A DNA stretch of 64,000 nt from Chionis minor (GCA_013398295.1 VZSF01003934.1:496001-560000); one strand, 5' to 3'. Shown: positions 25,101 to 38,059, counted from the first letter of the stretch. The notes: generated from the sequence alone by a model not told the origin. Made by a program: numbers and translations.

Positions 25101-28009
25101 AACTCCCACGTATCCCCTAGATAGGTGACCTCCAGGGCATGGTCTGGTGTTTTCTATCACTATTTGACCTTACAGTGGTGGGTCAAGGAGATTGTTGTCC
25201 AGGGCTGGGTATCTTGCTTGATTTTCTTGATATCAACATCTCAAGTGCAAGCATTCACTATAGGTATTCTTTATAGGACCAGACCTGTCCCCTAATTTGT
25301 TTCCAGAAATAATATACTTTTTTTACCACACTGCATGGAGGAAAAAACTGACTTTTGTGATCTGTGAGAAGAAGTTGGACTGTTGGTGGGGACAGCCATT
25401 GAGTGGGATGAGGGAAATGTCTGTGAAAAGGCTTCTGCCTTCTGTTAGAGTAAGTGGCCGTATGTGAGCATGCAGTGCTGCAAGGGAGCAGTGCTGCGAG
25501 GGCGTCACATGGTGAGCTCCTCAGGTTGGCACTTGCTGGCCAGAGGTGAAGGGCATAAGTGCGATGCTTGTAAATAAAGGTGGAAGAAGATGGGAAACCA
25601 GCTGCTGCCCTGAGAAAGAGGATGGTGGGAGGCCAAAGCTGATGCCAGAGCGTAGGATGCAGCGTGTGTTGAGTTTGCCTAGATCTGCTCGTGAGTCTCT
25701 GGCTCGTGTACTCAGTTCACCCTCATTTTGGGATTTCGCTGGTGTAACTCTGCCGGGGGATGTGGGCAGTTTGTGGTAACCTCAGGGCGGTGGTTATGTC
25801 GGCTGCCCCGTGCCATCGCGCGCTGGCCCGGGGCCATGCGGGGAAGCGTGCAAAGCTGCTGCTGGCTCACCCACGCCGTGCCTGCGCTTTGCTTCTCGCC
25901 CTGTCGGTGTGGCAGCTTGTGCCAGCATTTAGTTCCCCCCAGATATTGTTCCAAGAGTGACTCTCAGGAAGGAAAACATCTGACAGAGTTTAAAATAAAC
26001 TCAGCAATGCTGGTATATTTTGATGAATATTTCCTAATTATCTTCTTGTGTCTAAGTGGAGTCTGGCTTATAAATGCTTCAAGTTAGAGAGAGATGCTTG
26101 TTATCTGTGCCTTCCACCTGTCTCCTGCTCTGTAGAAAATGCTAGCTCATTTTAACCCCTGTTATACAGGCTCAGGAGGTTTCCCAAAGTCCTTGATTTA
26201 TGGCCAGATCTGTGGTCATAAGGTGAGGGTAGCTGGGATAATCTAGCTTGCATTGGCTTCTTTTTTTTGGAAGGTTATGAGACAAACAAGGCAGAGCATT
26301 GAGCTGGGAAACTGATCTGTTTATTTTGGATCGTCTTCTGAAAGACCTACAAATAAAGCCCAGGCTTGACATCTGTGAAATTGTTACTCAGCCTGTGTCT
26401 AGGAGGATCAGCTGCTCTTCATCATCTGGAGCAAGATGTGGTGGTCGCAGCACATAAACGTCCAGACTGCAGCAGTTTATGCCCATGCTCGTGCGGTGGA
26501 GGGAGAGAGAGGATGGATGGACTTGATTTATAGCAAAGTTGGTATTTGCCTTCCCCACCAGCGAGATGGCAGTAAGCAAGTTTAGCTTATGTATTTAAGG
26601 AGTAAAGCCTTTTAAAGGTAAAGCTGCAGCCCAGCGTTCTGAAGGATATGGGACTGCTCTGTGCGCAGCGTGCTTTATCTGGGATCTTAATCCTCCCTGT
26701 GCAGATCCTGGTATTTTGAAATGACCCCAAGCCAAAAGAAAAATACAGAGTGCCTTTTCCAACCATGTGTGATACATAAAACCCTGCTCTGGAGCATGAC
26801 ATCTCATTAAACCAAGGGCAGGGTTATCTTTGTGGAGCTAGAGTAGTAATTCCAATATCCACAGAGCTATAAAACAATCAGAAGTTAGAGGTCTGTTGGG
26901 CTGCTCTGTGGACGGCTCTCTGCACAGGGCAAGAGTGGATCCAACTGTGGTATTTGTCCCTCTCCAAAGGTCAGGGCTGGGACACTGATGGGGGGAATTC
27001 CCTTAAACTGCAAAATGCTAACATCTGGGAAGGGGCACAGCGCTATAGCAAAATTTCAGTTTCTGTGGCCGTTAGGCCAACATTGCTTGTGCAGCCACGG
27101 TGGAAAATGGCCTGTGGATCTGCTTGGTTGTTGTCACAGGATATATCTCAGATCAGTTCTGGTCAGTTGTATGGATGGACTGCCTGGGACAAAAGGGGTG
27201 AGTGGGTTGGTTGGTTGGGTTTTTGTCCTTTACTTAAGAGGTCTGTGAGTAACCTTGTTCCAACACTTGTGGGTCTGGTCACCCAGAAGCCATGTCAGTG
27301 TGTAGCAAGGCGGAAAAGCTTAGGCAAGTGCCGCACTAACGTGGTTATCCAGAGACGCTCATGTCCCTGCACCTGCTCACACAGATACATGCTAGGTGCT
27401 TACTCAGCATCTCAATGGCTATGGGTGGCCATAGAGCTCTGCCTGCTGAAAGGGAGCTTGGTGTTATAAATAAAAATGAAGAAAGAGGTGTTTTGCCCAC
27501 TTTGCAACCTGTCAGGTGTTTTTAATACAGGAGTTACGGGGATTTCGAAGTGCTTTGCGAGTAGTTGCACACAATGCTGGGCACCTTGAGGGAGTATTTC
27601 TGTGAATCCTTTTGGACCTAATACCTACCGTATGTGCTGCTCTGGGTTCTTCCAGTCCACTGTTCCTGCCTGATTGTGGCTTTACTTTGCGCTGTTGTAA
27701 TCCTATGGGGGTCACTGTGGTTGCTTCTTCTTTACAGCGGTAGAAAGGCAGAATTGGGTCCAAGGAGTGAAAATGGATGTTGGCAAACTAAATGGGATGT
27801 ACTGGGTGATTTAAGCCCTCATTCTACAAGTGACTGCCCTGCAGCAGAGGTGCAGCGTATTAACTTTCTCCCTCTTACAACTGTGTTTCAGGAATCAGCT
27901 GTTGCACTGGCAGGCGGTAGGGAACCCTCGATGCAAGGGAACCTGGAAGAGAATTCGCCGGCTGGACACTTGCTCCTGTCCTTCTGTTCACAGCTTCTTG
28001 TTCATCTAA
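15923..28009 (+). CDS. SBSPON: SBSPON-like secreted SMB/TSP1 protein, five exons
   Basis: The coding exons are 15923-16129, 19767-19961, 20937-21015, 23438-23614 and 27892-28009 (stop TAA), all with GT/AG borders and compatible phases. The product is about 258 residues plus whatever the N at 15992 hides; the human SBSPON protein is 264. Order of parts: signal peptide, somatomedin-B Cys-knot, TSP1 repeat (WSVWSGC, then RVRRR and ERAGC), linker, and a conserved C-terminal module ([24 protein letters not shown], ending FLFI). Family knowledge makes this a secreted, probably extracellular-matrix protein; its biochemical role is poorly known. Roughly half to two-thirds of residues match human SBSPON as I recall it, less than I would expect for a direct orthologue. 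Its neighbour is KCNB1 rather than KCNB2. I therefore read it as an SBSPON paralogue. The symbol names the family. Exon 1 is broken by an assembly gap. Confidence 0.9.
16212..16520 (+). repeat. 309-bp exact duplication of promoter/exon 1 start (likely assembly artefact)
   Basis: This block looks identical base for base to 15653-15961 (offset 559), including the start codon and signal-peptide codons (second ATG at 16482). It is bounded by single Ns at 16211 and 16521 and lies inside intron 1 next to long G runs (about 16179-16210). An error-free tandem copy exactly between gap characters is best explained as a redundant contig end placed into the gap. It is not a second exon, since it has no continuation into an SMB sequence and no splice donor. 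Confidence 0.9.
16522..19766 (+). other. Intron 1 of the SBSPON-like gene
   Basis: After the gap artefact the intron runs to the acceptor 'ctcttcctccag' at 19766. The first kilobase is still GC-rich. The part at about 18180-18430 contains wording ('caaggtgctgagcatagtgg', 'aaaatcagtgggactcagg') that recalls old amniote interspersed repeats, but it is too diverged to name. No other gene is seen. Confidence 0.6.
19767..19961 (+). CDS. SBSPON: SBSPON-like exon 2: thrombospondin type-1 domain
   Basis: The exon completes the split codon from exon 1 (V) and encodes [52 protein letters not shown] and [11 protein letters not shown]. The WxxW-x-C start, the Arg-rich RVRRR strand and the spaced cysteines are the TSP1 signature. 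The piece aligns without gaps to the same exon of human SBSPON as I recall it. The donor is GTAAGT after base 19961, leaving one base for the next codon. Confidence 0.92.
   Translation, partial: LSPVSYPSGVSGAAVQSLARQRIVFGGGTSSRSPGTGERHALLWRRGLAAWSTGLSKEQSANSP
19962..20936 (+). other. Intron 2 of the SBSPON-like gene
   Basis: About 1 kb. It contains AT-rich and poly-T segments near 20321-20360 and 20524-20556. No repeat family or second gene is recognised. Confidence 0.6.
20937..21015 (+). CDS. SBSPON: SBSPON-like exon 3: short linker
   Basis: A 79-bp exon with acceptor 'gatatacacag' and donor GTAAGT. It encodes [19 protein letters not shown] then ADGNERAG. The PALITT start corresponds to PAFITT in human SBSPON, and the segment links the TSP1 domain to the C-terminal module. 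The basic KARKKRA run could be a proprotein-convertase cleavage site, which is inference. Phase in and phase out match exons 2 and 4. Confidence 0.85.
21161..21700 (-). mobile_element. Candidate solo ERV LTR in intron 3
   Basis: On the - strand the segment ends with 'gggtttctcaaaccataaca', a typical avian LTR 3' end (CA terminus). Just before it are 'ggtcgtcaggtgatagaata' and an ATTAAA poly(A) signal in an AT-rich stretch. No gag, pol or env coding sequence flanks it, so it would be a solo LTR. The inner (5') boundary is uncertain. It lies next to a CR1 copy. The assignment is from sequence style only; a repeat-library search would decide. Confidence 0.5.
21826..22150 (+). mobile_element. CR1 LINE 3' end, sense orientation
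   Basis: The sequence runs from 'ctacctgaaaggaggttgta' through 'ggtcggtctcttctcccaag', 'ataggacaagaggaaatggc' and 'caccaaaagggttatcaaac' to 'aggtgattctat'. This is the well-known end of CR1 ORF2 and its 3' UTR. An open frame here translates to the last residues of the CR1 reverse-transcriptase protein ([18 protein letters not shown]). It is 5'-truncated and relatively well preserved, so younger than the copy at 11 kb. Confidence 0.95.
23072..23215 (+). mobile_element. MIR-like SINE relic
   Basis: The stretch contains 'ttggaatcagaagacctg', then 'caatctgtatctctgtttgt', then 'cagtaatacctga'. This is the same order as the MIR core and tail (a segment equivalent to 'gagtcagaagacctggg', 'cctctgtttcctcatctgta' and 'aataatacct'). 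It is diverged, and the boundaries are approximate. Confidence 0.5.
23438..23614 (+). CDS. SBSPON: SBSPON-like exon 4: conserved C-terminal module, first part
   Basis: The acceptor is 'ttattttgtttgcag' and the donor GTAAGT. The exon encodes [15 protein letters not shown], then [14 protein letters not shown], then [19 protein letters not shown] and YGDGSGSK. The [15 protein letters not shown] core is the most conserved SBSPON-specific signature and identifies the family with little doubt. The function of this module is not known to me. Confidence 0.95.
23615..27891 (+). other. Intron 4 of the SBSPON-like gene
   Basis: The intron is 4.3 kb. At about 23740-23840 the wording 'gaaatgacctggtgaagctc' followed by 'cagtggcagagccaggactg' resembles an inverted MIR. 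A GC-richer patch lies at about 25740-25930. Long frames such as 26954-27469 (+) have no family motifs. No nested gene is recognised. Confidence 0.55.
27892..28009 (+). CDS. SBSPON: SBSPON-like exon 5: C-terminus and stop
   Basis: The acceptor is 'acaactgtgtttcag'. The exon encodes [20 protein letters not shown] then [18 protein letters not shown] and TAA. The NPRC-x-GTWK and CSCP-x-VHSF blocks align position by position with the human SBSPON C-terminus as I recall it. The protein ends at the same place as the human one, so the gene is complete at its 3' side. Confidence 0.95.
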
Positions 28010-28397
28010 CTTCTCCTGACACTCCCAGCAAGCGAGTGCTGTGATAGCTTGTCCGGCACCAACGTCTGGCAGCAGTCGGAACCACAACCAAAACGATGAC
28101 TTCTCCATGTCAGAGGCTATGCCACTTAATTTCAAGAGGTTGCTGTCTGTACTGGGGCATCCTGAATCCTCTCTGTCTGTGTGTTTCCAAAGAAATCAAG
28201 CCAGCTGTGAAGTGCCAGTCTCTTTCTGCCCATCCATCCCTGAGAGAGGCCATTTTGACCCTGATGACTTCTTGCCAATTCCCCCTTTCTTGAGTGGAAT
28301 GAGAATTCACCAAACAAGAAATTGGACAAAAAAGGCCATATGAACCTAGGTTTAATTATTATTTTTCCAAAGTCTCAATGGAGAATCAACAAGGCAA

Positions 28398-28403
28398 AAT
28401 AAA
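28398..28403 (+). terminator. Candidate poly(A) signal AATAAA, proximal
   Basis: AATAAA lies about 390 bases after the SBSPON-like stop codon, the first canonical signal downstream of it. A second, AATAAA at 28818-28823, is followed by a GT-rich stretch ('tgtgtattgattaatctgtg') and is an equally good candidate. The choice cannot be made without transcript data. Confidence 0.4.
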
Positions 28404-31400
28404 TTGACTCAAGTGCCTTCTTTTCATGGCAATGACACTTCTTTGTGGATGCTTTCTGCTTGTGCTTATATATCTTTTCATTTTGTTTTCACCTTCCCTG
28501 GTCTCATAATTTCATATTTGTCCTCAGTCTTACAGAAGGTTGATCTTGCACTGCTGAGTTAATGGCAAAGCTTAGAAATGAACCTGTTCAAATCTGTGAG
28601 AGTAGAAGGTACCAGGGATAAACAGGCCCTTGGACTTCAAGTTTCAAGGAGCATCTCCAGGTTGCCCAAAAATGCAGTGGAGTCCCGGGGCTCTAAATAA
28701 GAAGTCATCCCAACTGTACCAGGAGGCCTAGATACAGCTGTGTCTTTTTGACTGGAAAATATTTGAAATATTTTTTTATATTCTGCTGATTTATAGTCAT
28801 ACTTTTCTATAAATGAAAATAAAGGAGACGGGAGACATTCTCCCAATGTGTATTGATTAATCTGTGTACTGCCATCTCTTTAGTGCCTGAACCTGCCTAA
28901 TTTATTCCAGCCGATCTTGCTGCCGACTCATCTGCTCCAGCACGTAAGACTGGAGGAAAAGTCGCTGCTGTCCAGTTCTACTCAGGATTTACAGGTGGAA
29001 GTCCAGCACCATGACCTACCGCTGTGCAGAAACAGATGGGATATTTCTTCTAATATACACATACTTCTGAATCTGCTTAAACAAAATCATGGAAAGGACT
29101 TGCTCTTTGTGGTAGAGCGCTGAAGTGATGAGTGTCTAGGTAATTAAATTTGTCAAAACCCAGGTGAATGGCTGGGGGTCGCTCCAGAAGAGAGTTGGTA
29201 GTGCTCAAGTTTGACTTCAGTCTAGGTTTGGATCATGAAATCTGTCTAGTGACTGTGTTAAGGGTCTTTCTTGGAAATATTGAAGGGCACTGAAGATACG
29301 TGCTTGAGATGCTTGGAGGAGTATGTGTAGTGTGGCACTGAGAGGCCTGAAAGCCCGTGGTGCCTCTTGGCCAGTACAGTAGGGATTTGAGAGCAAGGCT
29401 CTGCTTTTTATTGTATGTCACAAGCTGTCTGTGGATTAATGACTCACAGTGGGGTGATCTCATCCCAGAGTAGCAATATTTGAAGAAAAAGAAAAAGGCA
29501 GAAGAACAACTTCACTGTCCGACAAAATCTGTAACTAAGTTGTGGCATGCTCAGGAGTACTTGCTGGTTTGTGAGCAGAGGGACGTGATCCTCTGAGGGA
29601 TGGCTTGGAAATAAATAACTGGAGTACATCATTTCGGTTTTGCAGTGAGGAATCTCTACCAAGCTGGAGGCTAGTTTCACTTTCTAGTTGGACATCTGTA
29701 AGCATAGTAGCATTTAGTCATTGGAAGGTTTTCTTTGTCCTGCAGGAGCCCCATACTGGGCCACAGGACCATAAAGCAGCAGCTGGCCCTTTCAGGAGCA
29801 GAATGGAGCCAGCTACTGGAATCATTTTTTTCATTTTCAAAGTCTACCCAAATTTTTGACAACATGAAATCCTGCTCTTATCAGATGCTTTCAGAATTGA
29901 GTACTGAAGCTATAAAGGGTGCAATTTTTGCTTAATAATGCTGAAAAAAACCTTGGTCTTCCAAAAGGTGCATTCACCCCAATGCCCCTCTCCTGCAGCA
30001 TCAGAGCCAGCTGAGTAGAAGACTGTATTGCAAAGTTATAAATGATAGTGTCAAGTGGGAAAAGCTTTTATTCTAATCAATGAAACAATATAACACCTTA
30101 AAGCACCTTAATGGCAATCCCTTTAATTTACTGAGTACTTAAGCATTAGCTGTACTATATTTGTGTGTAAGACTTTTATTAAATTGTCATAGTACTTGCT
30201 GTCAAATATTTTGTCCTGGCATTAATCTGTTTTGTTGTGAACCTTTCAGGAAATGGTGATCAGCAACTGCCATGAGTAAATAGTGTGAAACACCCTCCCT
30301 GACCCCAGCCCTTGTTGAAAGTAGAAGACTACCCTTCTGCTTCAGTGTCTTAAGAATAAGTGAGCCTTAAGAGAGGTTCTTTGGATAATACTTCATCCTG
30401 TTCTGGCAGAAACTGTAGGAAACTCTAGGCAGTTTCGATATAAATTTGATGTGTAGGAAGTTTGCAGAATCAGTCTCTTAAGTGAGCGAAGGTAGCTGTG
30501 GAGAGTTGAGAAGTTTGAGGATAGGCTGCTCAGAAATAAAATTCTGGGTCAGATTGCTACAGAATCTGAGCTTGATTATTTTTTTTGGGAGGCTCACAGT
30601 ACGTTTGCTGAAATGCATTTTAGGTTGACTGTAACCACTTGTGAATTCATGCCACATTTGATGATTAGTCCTCATAGATGGAGACAGAGGAAAGACAGTG
30701 ACTTAGAAGTGGTGAAATGTTTTTGGTTCTCATTTTGGAATTTTGCTGCAAGATTGAAATAACCTAAGTCAAACAAAATATTTTGTTCAACCCCCTAGTT
30801 GTTTTCAAGTTTCTGTTTTGAGGAAGACATTGGAGGAAAAACCCTCTCATTTTTTAATTGACCGAAATGATTTATTTATTGATACTGTTTTCTTTTGGGT
30901 CCTGCTTGTGACGAAAGCTGTGATACTAAATCAGTAAGCACAAAATCGTCTGTGCCTATGGCAAATTGCTTGTTGGTCAGGTTTCTCTTGGCCGCTGCCT
31001 CATCCCTGAGAGGTGATAATATGAGGTCCTAACAAGAGCTGCTGATGGTGGCATGGTAGGACTTAAAGTCTTTTGCTCCTGTCACCATAGCCTAGGGATG
31101 CAGGAGCATGAAAGAATTAGCCCACAAGGGACCTTCATAGCCCGTGTAGAAATATAGCTGCTGTGGCACTTGATGAAGCGAGACCTTGCAAATGTCTCGG
31201 TGCATCTGCACATCCTAAAAAGGGCTGAGCAGTGTGCTGGCTTCACCTCCACACCTTGGGTAACTGTACAAACAAATCCTGTTGGTAAATTCCTGGGGGA
31301 AGGAAGGAAAGATGCAAGTGTGCATGTGAGAGAGCGAGCAAGAGTCAGCCTTTTAAGTAGAAGATAATGAAGCTGTCAGATCACTTCCCCTGCAAATGAG

Positions 31401-34400
31401 GATTAGCTCATGATGTAGACTCATACTGGGTCCTGCCTGTTTCCCTCAGCAGGCTTCATCCTCATCCATCATAATAATCTCCATAATTTCTACAGCCTGG
31501 GTTTTGGGAAAGATGGGACTATTGGAAATCCAAGGCAAAATACTCCTGAAAAATGGCTTTCTACAGTAAACAAGCAAGGCAGCTTCACGTTGAGGAGTGG
31601 CTGTTCACCGAAGATGATAGCCGTTCCCATGACAACGCTAAAAACCTTTTCACCATCGGGTATCAACAGGAGAACATCTCCCACAGCAAGTATATGAAGC
31701 CAGGAGTTTAGTCCTGATCTTCCATAAATCATCCTGTTGGGCACTGATAATGAGGAACCACCAGTTGTACACGTGCAGCTCCACCTTCTAGGCACCAGCC
31801 TGGCTCGTGATGAGAGGAAGAGCAAATAAAGCTAAAGTGCCAGCGAGTTGCGTTTATGTAGAAGGAAAATTAAGCTCAAATGATGCCCCTACACTTCCCT
31901 CTGCTCTCCAGCTGAGGGTCCTAATTCTTAAAGATGAAAAGCCAAACAAAAATCCATGCCATTTTACAAACTGCTGAAGAAGCCATGTGATTTTCTCTGT
32001 TGCAGAGAAAACTTCCATCATTGTGGGATGGAGAGAGATGGAGGCCCTAGGAGAATTTTCTTCACCCTAAGCCTATAGTATCCAGCCTGTGATTCAACAG
32101 TTTTCTTCCGCATTTGAAACAGAAGGTGATAAAAGACCATTTTTCATCATGGGATCTTCATTAGGCCTATCAGCGCCCTGAGTGTCATGATATGTGGGTT
32201 TCAGCTTCTGCAGTCATCTGAGTATATGAAGATCTGCTTCCTTTTTTAAGGAAAAAGCCCTTGTGCATTTGGGAAGAAGACTTAAAATGTGCACAGAAAG
32301 ATCAGGAGCCAAAGGGAAAGAAAAAGAACAACAAAAAAGATCTTTTCCTTAAATACCCTTGTTGTTCTAAAGACAAACTTCTTTTTTTCTTTTGCTCAGT
32401 GGTTGGAGGAGTTGAGCACATTCTGCTTGAACGGTAGGAGCTAGCAATACTTCTCCGTAAATAAGACTATTCTGTTATCTTTAGCTTTTCAAACATTTTT
32501 TTTTTTTAATCCTTCATTTTGGGTGTTTTGAGTATTTAAATATTATTAAGATCATTGATTTTTTTTTTCTGAAGTCCTTTCCAGTTATAAAATTAGTTGC
32601 TTGGTGATAGTTGTGATACTGCAAGTGGAGGAGTAGAGGTGAGAAAGGAGAGGAGAGTCTGAACCAGCAGAGATTATTCTGTTCTCTAAATATGTCTCTT
32701 GCAGCTTAAAACCACAACACAAAATATTAGCAAGGGACTTTTAAATTTTATTTTATTTTTTTTAAACACTGTTTCTCCCCTTCTCAGACTGGGTGAAATA
32801 CATTCACTTGTAAAGGCTATTCTATGTATTCTGCGAATTGCCACCTTTTTAAATCCCTGGGGCTACACAGGGTCTCCAGGCTGCTGGTCTGTGGTACCCC
32901 CAGTTGCTCTTGTCCCATGCCACATGTACACAACTCGCTGTGACATGTGGGACCTAGACACGCGTTCAGACAGGATGTGCTTGGCTGCATCTTGTAAACA
33001 TTTTAGATTGATATTGGAAAGGAAGAAAGGTGGAACCGTGGTGCAGTTTATATCACAATATTACCTTTTTTTCATGAGTTCGGGCACAGCGTGTGAGCCT
33101 ACACTCCCCCAAAACCACGAGTTCCACACCCTGGTCCATGCTGGAAACAAGGTGCAAGGTTTCTTTTTGTCACATTCCCTAATCCTCAGGGCCAAAAAGC
33201 TGATCCCTGTGCAGAGTTCAGCATCTCTCTGCTTCTGTGCATCGTTTTTTTGCTGTTACTTGCTGTGCTCAGTGCTTGTTTTGCTTGAGCTCTATTGTGG
33301 CCTTTGCATACTAATTGTGTGCTTTTGAATTACTGGAAGGGTGTTGTAGGGTGATGCCAGCACTAATGGGCTTTCACCTTCCTCTACTTTCATAACAATC
33401 CTCAGACCAATTAACCAATTCTTGATTTATACCTTGCACCATATTTCAGCCACTAACAGGTGGAGCAGAGGCTGCCTGAAAAAATGGGAGTTGCTTGGCC
33501 CATTCTGCTGGCGGTGAAAGCCGGTGCTGCTCTGGCTCGCCTAATCCTGCGCCGTTCTGCTCACCCACAAGCGAACCCACGGAGCTCCTGTTTGAGAGCA
33601 CAAAGTGCAGCTGGACATCTTCCCCCTCCAAGCGTGAGCATGTCGGCATCCATGGTGGGCTCCCGTGACCCAGTTCTGCATCCTGGCTGCTGGGATGAAT
33701 GGTGGGCTGTAGGAGAGCATCTCCAGGAAACAGTCATCGATTGTGTTAGCAGGATAGTAGCTGGAGAAACGGGGTTTCTCTGATGTGACAACAGGATGCT
33801 GTTATTTTTCGTCTCTCTGTTTTAACTCTGTTTAGCAGCTGGATGCAACATGGAAGCAGATCCCTGAAGTACTTTAACAGTGAGGGAGGCTTAAAGCTCC
33901 ATTTCAATTCAAGGGGATATGAGGAGTTTCACTGAGGAAGCCCAGGCTCATGTGAGTACCCACCCCTCCCCCTCAGCTCCCTGTTTGGGCACAGCAGTGT
34001 GAAAACAGCCTGCCATCACCGCTGGAAAGGGCCCGTCACATGAAGTTATGAAATCCCACAGCTGTGGAGCTTCTGTTCTGCCTGGCTTTTCCCCCTGGGT
34101 TTGTTTGTTTAGGGTGAATCCTGACAGGTACATGTGCTGCGCTCCTCTGCGTGCTGCACTCTCAATATTGATGTCATCTGCCCAATTTAGGAACAAAGTC
34201 ATAAGTCACTCATTTTTCTAAGGCAGGAAAAAAGCTTAAGTATTTCTAAGAAAAGCACCACTGTTTATTATGCTGTCTAGGCTGGAAAGTCTTAATCACA
34301 GCATGTACCGAGGACTGACAGCCAACCCCAAAAGGCAAAAGCACACGAGCCCCCGGCGCACGGCCACCACCCAGGGCAGCACGCTTGTATGCAGGGGGGA

Positions 34401-37400
34401 CAAATGCAGTGTAAAGCCACCTCCTTTTGCCTCTAACAACTAAACAAGCAGGAAAGGAACTGTGTTGTGAGAAAGGGAGAGCACTCCGGGCATTGGGGTG
34501 GGGGATATCATGGCTTTATGCAGGAATAGTTTCCCTTAAAAATGAAATTATCATCAGCTGGGAGGTTGCCAAAATGAGTTGCAGTCTTCTCTGCACAAAA
34601 TGACCCTTTATACCCCTAAGCCTGCTACTAGCACAAGTCTATGAAATATTAACACTTGTGATGTAAGACACAATTTTTTCTTCTTCTTGCCTTCAGAGCT
34701 GCCTGGCTGCTGGGAGAGACACATGAACCCGCCTCTGCCCTGCCAGGGGCAGGGTGTCATTGGCAGGCCAGAGAAAACCTCCCTGGCAGCCACCACCCTG
34801 AGAGACGCGGTTTGATAAGAAAAAGGCTGGGGGTGGGGGGAAAGTCATGGAAAAGAATCTGCAAAATTTCCACCTTCTGCCACAGAAGCGTGGAGTGTGA
34901 ACTGCAGGACCTGGTGAACATCAACATCTCGGCTTCCAAAAACTGGTTAAGTTTTTGCTGTCAAACAGCAAATGTCAAAGCAGAGAAGTAAGTATATATG
35001 CTACCCCAGCCAGCCCTAGCAGTGCCCCTGTGCATGTCACTGCATCTTCATTACCCACTTACGCTGCTTCCTTATGTGAGCATTTCCTTTGAAAATAATA
35101 TATACTTGGAGAATATAGAGGCAGGTCCTATAAAGCAACGTTCACGCTTGCTTTGTTCCTCCAGTCTCGTTGTTTTAATAAGCTGATAGGTCTTCTCCCC
35201 TTCTTAATTTTTGAAGGTCTCATTTTTAATGAGTAAGGCCTTGAACCTAGTGGGAATCTCAAGGTAATCTGAAGAGCATTTCCTGTGACTTTAACGGGGC
35301 TGCCTACATCGGTAAAGCTCACCAAATATCAAGGTATCAACAGGAGCACGGCTCCTCCTGTGACAGTTGCACATGTGCTGTGTGTGACAGCTCAGAGGAC
35401 GAGGCAGACGCCTGCTCCTCTGTGTCTGTGCACAGAGCACCCCCTTCCCCAGGGGCCAGACGTAGTTAACTCTGAGCGAGTTTGATTTTTGCATTTAAGC
35501 GGTCTCTACCCGCCAGCGGTAGTTCAATATTTATGTTACCCTAATCCATAAAGTGCGGGGCAGAATTTACTTCTCGCATCCCGCATGGAGCAGCTGGCCT
35601 GCAAGTCAGTAGTGAACTTGACCGAAGAAGGATCCAGCAGACAGACCGCGCTGTTTGAGATGCTGAATGGGAGAGAGGAACCGGCCGCACAGCGAGTCTG
35701 GGCGATGGGCCGGTGGCATGGGCATCTCCCCAGTCTGTCCCTGACTGGCTGGGCAGTTGCACTGGTGTCTCTTTTGGCTCCTGTCGTGCTATCAGCATTT
35801 CAGGTGATAACTGTGATTTGGGTTTGTTTATAACATGGATGGGCTTTTCTTTCTTTTTTCCCTTCAAATGCAAATAATCCCCCGTATTGATACTGTTCGC
35901 CGTGAATGGTGGTCCTACCTGGGTAAAATCACAAACACCCAACCATCAAACCCTGGGCACAGGCTCACAGGGCACGTGTGGAGATTTCTCTAGCATACCA
36001 GCTGCGTGACTTAATTTCTGTGTTAAAACACAAACAGACTGATGGCAGATGGGAGCTTTGGGTTTGAGAAGTCATTCAGCTCCATTAAGAGTTTGTTTTT
36101 TTTTTTACATTTAGAATTGCAATATTAATGGTGGTTAACAGAAGTTTCCTGGAAACAGAGATGACAATTAAAAACCAAAGTACAATAAAATTGATGTTGT
36201 TGTGGATGTCGGAGAGAGGGGGGAGTGTTTACCATGACTGAAATCAGTAATTGATGTTACTAATGTGAAGGTGATTGCATGTTGACATGTCACGATGCAT
36301 TACAGCCACCCTGAGTTGGAGTTTGAAGAAAAGCAGCATAGTCTCAGGAGACCTGTGTGTCACCTGCAGCCATGAAGGAGAAGGGAGTACGGCGCGGGGG
36401 GAAACGGGGCAGCGCATCTGCTGACTGCCCGGGACAACTTGAAACAAGAAGTATGTTTAAGGGTTCCTCACCACACAACTGCCACATGAGCCCTGGGCCT
36501 TGCTGAGCAGCCCTGAGTCATAAGTAGTCATGGGTCTAAATTAATTCCGTAAATCCATAGTGTCACTGGGTGTGCTGGGCAGTGCCCTCCATCTGCTGGG
36601 AGACAGGGAGGAAGGATGCCAGGCTGGAACAGGTAGGCAAGGAAGGGCAGGAGCAGCTGGAGGACCTGCATGAGAAGTGCTCTATGATGTTACGTATCTC
36701 CAAATGTGCTTCTATCTGGCATTTCAAGCACCCAGAAACGGCTTCCAAAGCAACAACACAGGAGTGGTTGCTACATTTACTTACTGGGAGTAGTTTATTA
36801 AACAGCTGTAATTGTGCAAATGCAATAGCAAATGTGTTTGCTTTATAGTCATACCTTTCAGTAAAAATGCCTTAATGACTGTGCTGAAGTAATTTATTGG
36901 GAAATGTGGAAGCCGTGCAATTAAGCAAATGCATTTTCCAGGATTATGGTCATCCAGCTTTCTATATATGCTGTATGCCTGTGATGGATTTATTCTTTCC
37001 TCTGCACCTTTGGTAAGAAGTGGGCAGATGTAGCATAAAGAGTTTTCCTTCTAGCTCATGGATATGCAAAAGTTTTCTCTCTCTCAGGTCTGGAAAGCAA
37101 TCTCACTTTCATGGAAGAGTGCGTGGCAGGTTGAGATGTCTTTAAAACCAAGTAAATCCTTTAACCCTGTCCAGAAATGCACAGCCTTGGGCCAAACTGA
37201 AAGACAACGCACGGGAAGCGGTCGCTCCTTCCTCTGTCTCTGGGGCTGTCTTCTCACTTGCTGTGTGCAGGATTTGATTAAAAAGTCTGTCCCTTCAGTG
37301 TGTTTGGGGTTTCAGAGAGGAGCTTGAGATGATTAGGAGAAGCAGCCCTTTACCTGGAATCCAGGGAGGGGAAAAGTCTTGTGTGGAATCAGTCTGACAA

Positions 37401-38059
37401 GTACATGTTCAAACTCCTTATTAGTTGCAGAGGTTTCTAGAGTGGGGCAGAATTTCTTCTTTAACAGTCTGTATTCTGCTTCGTGTTCCCATCTCACACC
37501 AAACCCCACCATTCTCAGAAGAATCTCAATTGCTTAGACCAGAGGCTTTCCACAAAACCAACTGGGAGTGGATTTTCCAAAGGCTCTGGGGCAAGTCAGG
37601 TAGAGGTGAACATCTGACTGCCTTCCATGCTTTGAGTGACCAGCCTTGTGCAGGCAGGAACCCCATGGAGGTCAGCAGTCTCCAAGGGGGCTGCAGGTGG
37701 CTACATGGTGGGGCCAGTAGCATCCACCCTGGACTCACAAGGGGTCTGGAAGGGTGTAAAATGGCCAGATTCGCAAAATTCTCTAGGGTAAGAGATAAAT
37801 GGCAATTATGGCAGCAGTACGACTCCATTGGCTATTGATCAAAGGTGAGAGGGAAGGGAGGTCAGGGATGATTTAAGATCCCAAACTACAATCACGCTTG
37901 CTCACTCTCAGATCCCTGTCCTTCAAGCACAAACAGAGGGAAATCAAAACCAGTTCTCAAATCAGCTCATGTTCAGTCTCCTCCTTGACCTCTGTCATAG
38001 GGGGGAGACGGTAAAGCTTAATAAGGAAATTCATTTCACACAAGATCCCCGGCCTGTAG

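Noticed and set aside
32699..33328. 209-codon open frame on the + strand
   Set aside because: No domain, no homology I recognise, Cys/Leu-rich random texture. A frame of this length is not improbable in 64 kb over six frames.
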